Source: an uncultured Clostridia bacterium
GTDB lineage: Bacteria; Bacillota; Clostridia; TANB77; CAG-508
NCBI GenBank assembly: GCA_947385375.1
Contig: CANDKR010000010.1
Span: forward strand, 1-58,601
Direction: 5' to 3'
DNA: 58,601 bases
Each line of letters starts with the position of its first letter. The stretch's first letter is position 1. The position numbers were made by a program, and so were the translations under genes. The notes beneath the pieces are model-generated. The model was given only the letters and a program-made list of their open reading frames with translations. It ran no database searches and had not been told where the DNA came from. This document shows positions 45,664 to 54,711 of this stretch, one piece after another.

Positions 45664-46962
45664 TTATTCTCCCTTGATACAAAAAGCAGCATATAGTGGT
45701 ATTGACCTTACGCCATGCAAGGTATAAAAGTTAGTTGAAGCAAGTCTTATGATGTACTCTGGCATGAAGTTTCTCATATAAGTATTTAATCCAGCTGATT
45801 TTACAGATTCTCCACTTTTAACAACTATTGGAATTATACCATCATCATTATGTATTATAAAATCTATTTTAGCGTTTTTACCATAAAACCAATAACGTAA
45901 ATTTGCTCCATTTGAGGTCAGTTCTTCAGCAACATAATTTTTAACAATGGCATCTTTGAATTCGAATTCTTTGTTTAGCATAATATCAGAGTATTTGGTA
46001 TTGCTCATTCTAGATAAAATACCAACATCATTTAAGTATAATCTAAAATTGCCGTCATGAAATTCAGATGGTTTTTTAGTTTGAACCTTGTTACCAATTA
46101 AAATTAGATTTGCATTAAGTAACCAATTAATAGGTGCTTCGAATTTCCTTTTTCTACCATCTGCATCTATCAAGTTGTATCTAAAATTTTTCATTCCAGA
46201 AACAAGTTGTGCAGGTATATTTTGATATAGATTTTCTAATTTTCTAGTTTCAACTACGCTTTTTACATAAATTTTCATATCAGCAATGTACATAGTTACA
46301 ATATCAGAAACAATACTTGGGTCATAGTCTAATATGTTTAGGTCATTTTCTAGAAAATTGAGAACTGCTTCTGGTAATCCACCAACACATAAGTATTTTC
46401 TAAATAAATTGAAAGCTTCTTCATGTTCGAAATCAGGCATAGTTTTCAATTCTTCATAGCATTCTTTAATTTGTTTTACTAAACTTTTTTTTCGGGCAGC
46501 AAGTAAGAATTCTTCAAAGTTCATTGGATGCATGTATTCGATTTTAACTTTTTCTACTGAAATAGTTTTACTATATCTGTGAAGTTTTACTCCTAGTAAA
46601 TTTCCAGTACAAATAATTTTATATGGGAGTTTAGCTTTTGCAAAATACTGCAAAGAAGAAATGAAATTTTTACTTACTTGAATTTCGTCAAAAAATATAA
46701 TAGTATTTTCAACATCAATTCTTTTTCCAATGTATAGTTCTAATCTTTCAATAATCATTTTGTCATCAAGTTTTTTCTCAAAAATATTTTTGATATCAAT
46801 ATCTGTTGCAAGATTAAAATATAAATAATTTGCAAAGTTTTCTTTGCAAAATTTTTGTATTGTATAAGTTTTTCCAATTTTTCTTGCGCCAATTACCATT
46901 AAAGGTTTACGCATTCCACCATTTTTCCAAGCTTGGAATTTTTTTTCAATTAATCGATACAT
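45664..46962 (-). CDS. AAA ATPase with DUF4143 domain
   Basis: A 432-residue P-loop ATPase. Walker A GARKIGKT is near residue 24, Walker B is IIFFDEIQ, and the arginine-containing C-terminal half matches the AAA_14/DUF4143 pattern, including FRLYLNDVGIL and a nuclease-like NAKIDFIIHNDDGIIPIVVKSG. Such proteins are widespread in anaerobes with unknown function. I set the start at ATG 46962, after AAGGAG; the open frame to 47013 lies upstream of that site. Confidence 0.88.
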   Translation of the reverse strand: MYRLIEKKFQAWKNGGMRKPLMVIGARKIGKTYTIQKFCKENFANYLYFNLATDIDIKNIFEKKLDDKMIIERLELYIGKRIDVENTIIFFDEIQVSKNFISSLQYFAKAKLPYKIICTGNLLGVKLHRYSKTISVEKVKIEYMHPMNFEEFLLAARKKSLVKQIKECYEELKTMPDFEHEEAFNLFRKYLCVGGLPEAVLNFLENDLNILDYDPSIVSDIVTMYIADMKIYVKSVVETRKLENLYQNIPAQLVSGMKNFRYNLIDADGRKRKFEAPINWLLNANLILIGNKVQTKKPSEFHDGNFRLYLNDVGILSRMSNTKYSDIMLNKEFEFKDAIVKNYVAEELTSNGANLRYWFYGKNAKIDFIIHNDDGIIPIVVKSGESVKSAGLNTYMRNFMPEYIIRLASTNFYTLHGVRSIPLYAAFCIKGE

Positions 46963-47084
46963 AAAATACTCCTTTTTTTTTGCCATTATATCATTGATAT
47001 ATTTTATTTTCAAATTTGTGTTTTTTTATTGCAAAAAAAAGTAGAAAAATATATACTAAGAGGAGAAAAGAAGAGGGAAAAGGT

Positions 47085-50000
47085 ATGGAGTGGACAAAGG
47101 AACAAGAAGACGCTATTTATAAAAAAGGTTCAGATATATTAGTTGCAGCAGCTGCGGGTAGTGGAAAGACAGCTGTTTTAGTTGAGCGTATAATTCAAAA
47201 GATACTTAAAGATGGAATTGATATAGACAAGCTTTTAGTAGTTACTTTTACAAATGCAGCAGCTTCTGAAATGCGTGAAAGAGTGCTAGATGCGATTTAT
47301 AAAAAACTTGAAGAAGAACCAGAAAATGAAAATTTAGAACGTCAATTAGTGCTACTTGGAAAATCTAGCATATCGACTATTCACTCTTTTTGTTTAGATG
47401 TCATTAGAAACAATTTTTATGAAATTGATTTATCTTCAAATTTTAGAATTGCTGGAGAAGAAGAGATAAAATTATTAAAACAAGAAGTTTTAGACGATTT
47501 GTTTGAGAAATTGTATGAAGAACAAAATGAAAATTTCATAAAACTAGTAGATATATACACAGGTTATAAAGGTGATGAGCCACTTCAAAATTTGGTACTA
47601 AAAATATATTCTTTTATGCAGAGTTTCCCATATCCAAAAGAATGGTTAGAAGAGGCAATTTCTAAGTTTGAATATAAAGACGAGGATTTTATAAACAGTG
47701 AGTTCGGAAAGATAATTTTATCAGATTTAGAAGAAGAGACAATTAGTGCGATAAATAGTTTAAAATTATATAGAAATCAAACAGAAAAATATTCTGAGAT
47801 GGAGAAGTTCACAGCTATATTAAATATGGATATAGACATATTAAAAGAATTTCAAACAGCACTTCAAACTTCTTGGGATAAAGCTTACGAACATTTTGCT
47901 ACTTGGGATTTTGGTAGATGGCCAACTGATAAAAATGTAGTTTTAAACTTAAAAGAGGAAGCTAAAAATGCTAGAAGTAGTATAAAGACAGCACTTAGTA
48001 AAAATGTAAAAGAAAGATTAATATATAAATCTGAAGAAGCATATTCAGATTTATTTGAAATGCACAAAATTCTTGAAAAACTAAAAGACCTTATTTTTGC
48101 ATTTTCTGAAAGCTTTGCAAGTAAGAAACGTGAGAAAAATATAGTAGATTTTAATGATATAGAACATTTTGCTTTAGAGATTTTATCCAAAGAAGAAGTT
48201 GCAAAAAAATATCAGGAAAAGTTTGAAGAAATTGCAATTGATGAGTATCAGGATAGTAACCAAGTACAAGAATATATTTTGACTAGGATTTCACGTGGTA
48301 ATAATATTTTTATGGTTGGTGATGTAAAACAGAGTATATACAAGTTTAGAGGAGCATGCCCTGACTTGTTCTTAGGAAAATATAACAGTTATAGTTTAGA
48401 TGGGAATGATAAAGGACTTAAAATTCAGTTATTCAAAAATTTCAGAAGCAAGGAAAATGTTTTGACTTTTACTAATAAAATTTTTGAAAGTATTATGAGT
48501 GGAAGTCTAGGAGATATAGATTATACAGAAGAGGAATTTTTGAACTTAGGTGCAGATTATGAAGAAAAGCCAAATGGAGTTGGAAAGGCAGAACTTCATA
48601 TCATAGAATTAAAAGAAGAGGAAGAAAACGAGCAAGATGAAGACGGCACAGAAGAAGCCACTAGGATACTAGAAAAGCAAGAAATAGAAGCAAAATTTGT
48701 GGCTGATAAAATTGAAGAGATTATAAAAAATAAGTTAGTCGTAAAAGATAAAAAACTAGGTTATAGAGAAGTTACTTATAAAGATATTGTTATTTTACTT
48801 CGTTCAACAGCATATATTGCGCCAATGTTTGAGAAAGAGCTTTTAAACAGGGATATACCAGTATATACTGATGCAACTTCTGAATATCTTGATACTATTG
48901 AAATACAGACTGTTATGAATTTGCTAAAAATTTTAGACAATCCAATTAATGATATTGCACTTGTGTCAGTGTTAAGATCTCAAATAGGTGGTTTTACAGA
49001 CAATGAATTAGTTGAAATACGTCTTATTAATCGAGATGGAAACTTTTATAATACTTTAGAAATGGCAAAGGAAAAAGCTGACGAAGTTTTGAGAAATAAG
49101 ATAAAAAAATTCCTAAACAAAATAGAAGATTGGCGTGAGAAGAGCGAGTATTTGAATTTAGCAGAGCTTTTATGGAAGATATATAATGACACAGGTTTTT
49201 ATAATTATGTGTCACTTATGCCAAATGGGGCTTTAAGACAAGCAAATCTTAAAATGCTTTTTGAACGTGCAAAAGAATATGAAAAAACAAGTTTTAAAGG
49301 ACTTTTCAATTTTATTAGATTTATTGAGAAAATTAAAATTGGTGCTTCTGATTTATCTGCTGCAAAAATAATTGGTGAGAATGAAAATGTTGTTAGAATT
49401 ATGAGTATTCATAAAAGTAAAGGTCTAGAATTTCCAATTGTATTTTTAGCAAATAGCTCTAAAGAGATGAATAGAGAAGATCAAAAAGATAAAATTGTTT
49501 TGAATTCAAAATTGGGTCTTGGACCTGAATACATAAATTATGAAAAAGGAATAAGATATACTACATCTGCAAAACAGGCAATTAAAGTTGCAAGTCATAG
49601 AGAAAGTGTTGCCGAAGAAATGAGAGTGCTTTATGTTGCTCTTACTCGTGCAAAGGAAAAACTTATTATTTCTGGAACTGCTAAAGATTATCTAAAAGAA
49701 GCTGAGAAGAAAAAAGAGCTTTTAGAAATATATAAGGCAGATATTAAAGGTGTAAGTCCAATATTACTTAAGAAGAATACTTCATATTTAGATTGGATAG
49801 ACTTTGTGCTTTATAGTAAGGATATGTCTGATGTTATAACAAAGTTTATACATCCTAAAGGAGAATTATTAGAAGAGCGTGAAAAAGAAGCACTTAAAGT
49901 ACCTAAGTTTGATTTCAATAAAAAAGTTAATACAGAAGAAATAAAAGATAGACTTAATTTTGAATACAAATATGATTTTGCAACAAAACTTCAAAGCAAG

Positions 50001-50618
50001 AGTACAGTAAGTAAAATAAAGGCAATGTCTGCTGATGAGATAATAACTGATAATATTGGTTTAGCAAGTGTAGAACCTAAGTTTATGTTAGATACTGAGA
50101 AAGTAACTAGCAGTGAAAAGGGAAGCCTAATGCACCTTATGCTTCAAAAAATTAATTTTAGAGAAAACTATGACCAAGAAAAATTGGTGGCTTTGAGAGA
50201 CGAGCTAGTAGCAAAGAAATTTATAACAGAGCTTCAAGCAAAGAGTATAGATATTAAAAAAGTTTTCGATTTTATAAATTCAGATTTCGCAAAAGAAATA
50301 AAAAATGCAAAACTTATCGAAAAAGAAAAAGCTTTTTGTACGAAACTTTTAGCCAAAACAGTTTATGAAGATGCAGGAGATAATGACGAGATTTTAGTAC
50401 AAGGTATAATCGACCTATATTTTATAAATGAAAAAGATGAATTGATTTTAGTAGATTATAAGACAGATTATATAGAAAATGGTAAGGAAGAATTGTTAAA
50501 AAATAAATATAAAAAGCAGTTAGAAATTTATAAAAAAGCCTTAGAGGAAGCACTGAACAGGAAAGTGAAGAAAACTTATATTTATTCACTAAAATTAAAT
50601 AAAGAAATACCATTTTAA
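47085..50618 (+). CDS. addA: ATP-dependent helicase/nuclease AddA
   Basis: A 1177-residue UvrD-type helicase with a C-terminal RecB-like nuclease. Motifs: VAAAAGSGKTAVL, IDEYQDSN, IMSIHKSKGLEFP, YVALTRAKEKL, and nuclease GIIDLYF with VDYKTD. It repairs double-strand breaks with AddB. No addB is adjacent in the window, which is unusual since the genes are normally together. The start is ATG 47085; the frame extends to 47016 without a ribosome site. No CGG codons in 3.5 kb. Confidence 0.93.
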   Translation: MEWTKEQEDAIYKKGSDILVAAAAGSGKTAVLVERIIQKILKDGIDIDKLLVVTFTNAAASEMRERVLDAIYKKLEEEPENENLERQLVLLGKSSISTIHSFCLDVIRNNFYEIDLSSNFRIAGEEEIKLLKQEVLDDLFEKLYEEQNENFIKLVDIYTGYKGDEPLQNLVLKIYSFMQSFPYPKEWLEEAISKFEYKDEDFINSEFGKIILSDLEEETISAINSLKLYRNQTEKYSEMEKFTAILNMDIDILKEFQTALQTSWDKAYEHFATWDFGRWPTDKNVVLNLKEEAKNARSSIKTALSKNVKERLIYKSEEAYSDLFEMHKILEKLKDLIFAFSESFASKKREKNIVDFNDIEHFALEILSKEEVAKKYQEKFEEIAIDEYQDSNQVQEYILTRISRGNNIFMVGDVKQSIYKFRGACPDLFLGKYNSYSLDGNDKGLKIQLFKNFRSKENVLTFTNKIFESIMSGSLGDIDYTEEEFLNLGADYEEKPNGVGKAELHIIELKEEEENEQDEDGTEEATRILEKQEIEAKFVADKIEEIIKNKLVVKDKKLGYREVTYKDIVILLRSTAYIAPMFEKELLNRDIPVYTDATSEYLDTIEIQTVMNLLKILDNPINDIALVSVLRSQIGGFTDNELVEIRLINRDGNFYNTLEMAKEKADEVLRNKIKKFLNKIEDWREKSEYLNLAELLWKIYNDTGFYNYVSLMPNGALRQANLKMLFERAKEYEKTSFKGLFNFIRFIEKIKIGASDLSAAKIIGENENVVRIMSIHKSKGLEFPIVFLANSSKEMNREDQKDKIVLNSKLGLGPEYINYEKGIRYTTSAKQAIKVASHRESVAEEMRVLYVALTRAKEKLIISGTAKDYLKEAEKKKELLEIYKADIKGVSPILLKKNTSYLDWIDFVLYSKDMSDVITKFIHPKGELLEEREKEALKVPKFDFNKKVNTEEIKDRLNFEYKYDFATKLQSKSTVSKIKAMSADEIITDNIGLASVEPKFMLDTEKVTSSEKGSLMHLMLQKINFRENYDQEKLVALRDELVAKKFITELQAKSIDIKKVFDFINSDFAKEIKNAKLIEKEKAFCTKLLAKTVYEDAGDNDEILVQGIIDLYFINEKDELILVDYKTDYIENGKEELLKNKYKKQLEIYKKALEEALNRKVKKTYIYSLKLNKEIPF

Positions 50619-50622
50619 TCTA

Positions 50623-50651
50623 TTTACAAAATTTGCTTCTTATTATATAAT
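50623..50651 (+). promoter_or_regulatory. Promoter
   Basis: TTTACA (50623-50628), 17-bp spacer, TATAAT (50646-50651), upstream of the 50689 gene. Confidence 0.7.
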
Positions 50652-50688
50652 ACAGGTATTAAAATGTAATATAAAGGGGAAAAATAAA

Positions 50689-51336
50689 ATGAGTACAATG
50701 ACATCATTTCGTAATTACTTTGTTTGGATAGTAGCTTTTTTCGTTGTGTCAGTTATCTTAGAGAATGCTTTGATAAATGATATGTACAAACCAATAAGTG
50801 GTTCTGAAAATGGAAATATTACTTTTACAGGTAGCGTAAACAATGACTTAGAAGTTATAGTGGAAGAGTCAAAAGCTACAAATGTAAATGGTTATTTAGT
50901 TATAAAAATTAAAAACACAACTGGTCATTACATAAATAAATGTTGTGCTAAAATAGAGTTATTTACTGATAGAGATGTTTTAGCCAGCACAAAATATGTT
51001 GATATTTCTAATTTTGATGTAAATCAAACAAAAAAATTTAAGATAAATTTCAAAGGTGAAGATATTAGACGTTATGAAGTTAGTCTTCAAGAGGATTCTC
51101 CAGATAAGACATATATCTTAGATTTATTCGGCTTTGAAATCGATATTAGAGATGTATTTGGAATGGATTTATCTTCAATAATTGATCCAAATAGCGTAAA
51201 GGACACTGGACTAAATATTTGGAATTTAACTTTAGGATTCTTAAAAACTATTCCAGCTTGGGGCTATTTAATAGCAGGAGGTATTGTAATTTGGTATATG
51301 CCAAAAGGCTTCCTATTTGGAATATTCCCATTTTAA
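50689..51336 (+). CDS. Membrane protein with beta domain
   Basis: A 215-residue protein with an N-terminal transmembrane segment (about residues 9-27), an extracytoplasmic beta-rich domain (LEVIVEESKATNVNGYLVIKIKNT ... resembling FxLYD-type domains) and a C-terminal membrane segment. The repeated hydrophilic core suggests a surface protein; function unknown. It precedes the transketolase pair by 21 nt and may be co-transcribed. Confidence 0.7.
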   Translation: MSTMTSFRNYFVWIVAFFVVSVILENALINDMYKPISGSENGNITFTGSVNNDLEVIVEESKATNVNGYLVIKIKNTTGHYINKCCAKIELFTDRDVLASTKYVDISNFDVNQTKKFKINFKGEDIRRYEVSLQEDSPDKTYILDLFGFEIDIRDVFGMDLSSIIDPNSVKDTGLNIWNLTLGFLKTIPAWGYLIAGGIVIWYMPKGFLFGIFPF

Positions 51337-51357
51337 ATAAAGTAAAGGAGATTTATA

Positions 51358-52174
51358 ATGGAACCAGTTTATGATGAATTAAAAGAAAAAGCGCTAAAAA
51401 TCAGAAAACACATTGTTGAAATGATTTTCTTAGCGTCATCAGGACACCCACGGAGGAGCATTATCACTTGCAGATATTTTGACAGTTTTATATTTTAAAG
51501 AAATGAGAGTTGACCCATCAAACCCAAAAGATGAAAATAGAGATAGATTTGTACTATCAAAAGGTCATGCTTCAGCTGGACTTTATGCGACACTTGCGGA
51601 GCGTGGATTTATTCCAGTAGAAGATTTGAAGGGCTTTAGAAAATTAGATAGTTATCTTCAAGGTCATCCAGATATGAAGAAGATAGCAGGAGTAGATATG
51701 ACAACAGGTTCTTTGGGACAAGGTTTATCTACTGCAAATGGTATGGCACTTAGTGCAAAACTTGATAAAAAAGATTTTAGAGTTTATTGTGCACTAGGTG
51801 ATGGAGAAATTCAAGAAGGTGAAGTGTGGGAAGCTGCAATGTCAGCTGGACATTATAAATTAGATAATTTATGTGTAATTGTTGATAACAACAATTTACA
51901 AATAGATGGAACAGTAGATAAAGTTATGAGTCCATATCCAATAGTGGAGAAATTTAAAAGTTTTGGTTTCCATACTATTGAAATAGATGGACATGATTTT
52001 GAACAAATAATAAAAGCTTTTGATGAAGCAAAAACAGTTAAAGGAAAACCTACTGCAATTATTGCAAAAACTGTAAAAGGAAAAGGCGTTTCTTTTATGG
52101 AGAATCAAGGCTCTTGGCACGGAAAAGCGCCAAATGAAGAAGAGCTTGCTCAAGCAATGAAAGATTTAATGTAG
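51358..52174 (+). CDS. Transketolase N-terminal subunit, +1 shift at CGG
   Basis: The thiamine-diphosphate-binding half of a split transketolase. Motifs: SSGHPGGALSLADIL, GHPDMKKIAGVDMTTGSLGQGLS and the TPP motif GDGEIQEGEVWEAA. The frame breaks at CGG 51451-51453 in SGHPGG (CCA-(C)-GGA-GGA); unshifted reading stops about 15 codons later. Restored length 271 residues, normal for the split form. ATG 51358 follows AAGGAG. It must pair with the C-terminal half 12 nt downstream, which has no CGG. Confidence 0.9.
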
Positions 52175-52186
52175 GAGGTAAGCATT

Positions 52187-53116
52187 ATGGATAAAGATAC
52201 AAAAATTGCTACACGTCAAAGCTTTGGAGAAGCTCTAAAAGAGCTTGGTGAAAAAAATGGAAAAATAGTAGTTTTAGATGCTGATTTAGCAGGAGCTACA
52301 AAAACAAATATATTTGGAAAAGCCTTTCCTGATAGATTTTTTGATATGGGAATTGCTGAACAAGATATGATTGGAACAGCTGCTGGTCTTGCAAGTTGTG
52401 GGAAAATTCCTTATGCTGCATCTTTTGCGGCTTTTGCAACAGGTAGAAGTTACGATCAAATTAGAAGTAGTGTTTGTTATCCAAAAGCAAATGTAAAAAT
52501 TTGTGGTACACATGCAGGTGTTACTGTTGGTGAGGATGGAGCAACACATCAAATGTTAGAAGACTTAAGTCTTATGAGGGGATTACCTAATATGACTGTT
52601 ATTTGTCCATCTGATGATACACAAACTAGATGGGCAGTAGAAGAAGTTTCTAAATTTGAAGGACCAGTATATTTGAGATTAAGTAGAGCTGCAACACCAG
52701 TTATTTATGATGCTGGAACTAAATTTGAAATTGGTAAGATGGTTCAGTTTGGTGAAGGTACAAAAGCTACTGTTTTTGCAACAGGAGCTGTGGTTTCAGA
52801 GAGTTTAAAAGCTCAAGAAATACTAGCAGAAGAAGGAATTGACATTAGAGTAGTTGATGTTCATACTATCAAACCGATTGATAGAGAAATGATTATTAAA
52901 TGTGCAAAAGAAACAGATAAATTGATTTCAATAGAAGACCATAGCATAATAGGTGGACTTGGAAGTGCTATTGCTGAAGTATTAGCAGATGAGTGCCCAA
53001 AGAAGCTTGTTAGAATGGGTATGAAAGATGAGTTTGGAAAATCTGGAAAAGCTATGCAACTATTAGAGTATTTTGGCTTAGTATCAAAAAACATAGTAGA
53101 AGAAGTAAAACGCTAG
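52187..53116 (+). CDS. Transketolase C-terminal subunit
   Basis: A 309-residue pyrimidine-binding plus C-terminal domain of split transketolase. The catalytic Glu region MGIAEQDMIGTAAGLA, the FAAFATGRSYDQIR helix and the CPSDDTQTRWAV segment are present. With the upstream half it shuttles two-carbon units in the pentose phosphate pathway; rpiB at 23.6 kb belongs to the same pathway. Confidence 0.94.
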   Translation: MDKDTKIATRQSFGEALKELGEKNGKIVVLDADLAGATKTNIFGKAFPDRFFDMGIAEQDMIGTAAGLASCGKIPYAASFAAFATGRSYDQIRSSVCYPKANVKICGTHAGVTVGEDGATHQMLEDLSLMRGLPNMTVICPSDDTQTRWAVEEVSKFEGPVYLRLSRAATPVIYDAGTKFEIGKMVQFGEGTKATVFATGAVVSESLKAQEILAEEGIDIRVVDVHTIKPIDREMIIKCAKETDKLISIEDHSIIGGLGSAIAEVLADECPKKLVRMGMKDEFGKSGKAMQLLEYFGLVSKNIVEEVKR

Positions 53117-53135
53117 AAAGGATAAAGGAAGTACA

Positions 53136-53822
53136 ATGATAGAATTCAAGAATGTTACTAAAGTATATACAACTGGTACAGAAGCAGTACATGATGCAAC
53201 ATTTTCGATAGATAAAGGGGAATTTGCATTTTTAGTAGGTTCTTCAGGTTCTGGAAAATCTACATTAATAAAGTTAATATTAAAAGAAGAAGAAGCAAAT
53301 TCAGGAAATATAATTATAAATGGAAAAGACATAACTTATTTAAAGCCAAAGAGAGTACCATATTTAAGAAGAAGTATGGGAGTCGTTTTCCAAGATTTCA
53401 GACTTTTGCCTGACAAAACTGTTTATGAAAATGTAGCATTTGCTATGTATATTGTAAAATCTACACCAAAGCATATTAGAAGAAGAGTTCCTGATGTGCT
53501 TGCACAAGTAGGTTTAACTGAAAAGGCAAAAATGTATCCAAATGAATTGTCAGGTGGTGAGCAACAAAGAGTTGCTTTGGCTAGAGCTTTAGTAAATAAC
53601 CCAAGTATGATTATTGCAGACGAGCCTACTGGAAACTTAGACCCAGATACAGCTTGGGATATTATGAATTTATTAACAGATATCAACGCAAGAGGTACAA
53701 CTGTTGTAATGGCAACTCACGCTAAAGATATAGTAAATACAATGAAAAAAAGAGTTATACAAATCAATAAAGGTATAATCGTAAGAGATGATAAAAAAGG
53801 TGGGTATAATAGTGAGGTTTAA
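53136..53822 (+). CDS. ftsE: Cell division ATP-binding protein FtsE
   Basis: A 228-residue ABC ATPase: Walker A GSSGSGKST, Q-loop VFQDFRLL, signature LSGGEQQRVALARAL and Walker B MIIADEPTGNLD. With FtsX it controls peptidoglycan hydrolases at the division site. It overlaps ftsX by 11 nt if ftsX starts at GTG 53812. The two M23 hydrolases downstream are its likely targets. Confidence 0.95.
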   Translation: MIEFKNVTKVYTTGTEAVHDATFSIDKGEFAFLVGSSGSGKSTLIKLILKEEEANSGNIIINGKDITYLKPKRVPYLRRSMGVVFQDFRLLPDKTVYENVAFAMYIVKSTPKHIRRRVPDVLAQVGLTEKAKMYPNELSGGEQQRVALARALVNNPSMIIADEPTGNLDPDTAWDIMNLLTDINARGTTVVMATHAKDIVNTMKKRVIQINKGIIVRDDKKGGYNSEV

Positions 53823-54711
53823 TGGTTTTACATATTTAATTTCAGAAGGTTTTAGTAATGTATTTAAAAATAAAAAAGGCACAGTGATATCTCTAATTAC
53901 AATGATTTGTGCAATGTTTATGTTTGGGGCAGCTTTTGCAATAGGACAAAATGTTAATCATGTAATGGAGCAAGTACAAGCGTCACAAGGAATTGAAGTT
54001 TTTATTTTAGATGATGCAACAGATGAACAAACAAATACCTTAGAAGCTGAAATTAAGAAAATAGATGGAGTAAGTACAGTTACATATAAAAGCAAGGAAC
54101 AAGCACTAGAGTCTGCGAAAGAAGCTTTTAAAGAATATCCAGATGCAATAGCAGGATATACTGAAGAATATATTTTTCCAGCATCTTTTATTGTAATGCT
54201 TACAGATTTGTCAAAAGCAGAAGGTGTAGAGTCAACAATTGCTACACTAGAAAATGTAAAAAATATTAGAAGTAGTAATGATACAATGAATACTTTACTT
54301 AAAATTTCAAATGGTATCAGAATTGCAATTATAGTTGTGTTTGCAGGACTTTTAGTAATAGCTATGACTATTATTTCAAACACAATTAAGCTTACAGTAC
54401 ATGCAAGAAGAAAAGAAATTAGTATTATGAAATATGTTGGTGCTACAAATAGCTTTATTAGAGGACCTTTCTTAGTTGAAGGTATTATAATAGGCTTTGT
54501 TGCTGCTTGTATAACAATAGCTTTGGTTACAATAGCATATGACTATGTTGTAGCAGGAATAGAAGCATCAGACATTTTACAAACAATGAATATTACTTTA
54601 TTACATTATTCAGAAATTTTAAAAATGGTTTCTGTTGTATATGTAATTTTGGGTATTGGAATAGGTATGTTTGGTAGTGCCTTTTCAATGAAGAAATATT
54701 TGGAGGTATAA
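53812..54711 (+). CDS. ftsX: Cell division permease-like protein FtsX
   Basis: A 299-residue protein with the FtsX plan: an N-terminal cytoplasmic segment, one transmembrane helix (about residues 25-45), a large extracellular loop, then three C-terminal helices in the FtsX-like permease domain (LTVHARRKEISIMKYVGATNSFIRGPF). It senses or activates wall hydrolases. I prefer GTG 53812, 7 nt after AAGGTGGG, over ATG 53788, because family N-termini begin close to the F-x-GFS-NVFKNK segment. Confidence 0.9.
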   Translation: MRFNGFTYLISEGFSNVFKNKKGTVISLITMICAMFMFGAAFAIGQNVNHVMEQVQASQGIEVFILDDATDEQTNTLEAEIKKIDGVSTVTYKSKEQALESAKEAFKEYPDAIAGYTEEYIFPASFIVMLTDLSKAEGVESTIATLENVKNIRSSNDTMNTLLKISNGIRIAIIVVFAGLLVIAMTIISNTIKLTVHARRKEISIMKYVGATNSFIRGPFLVEGIIIGFVAACITIALVTIAYDYVVAGIEASDILQTMNITLLHYSEILKMVSVVYVILGIGIGMFGSAFSMKKYLEV

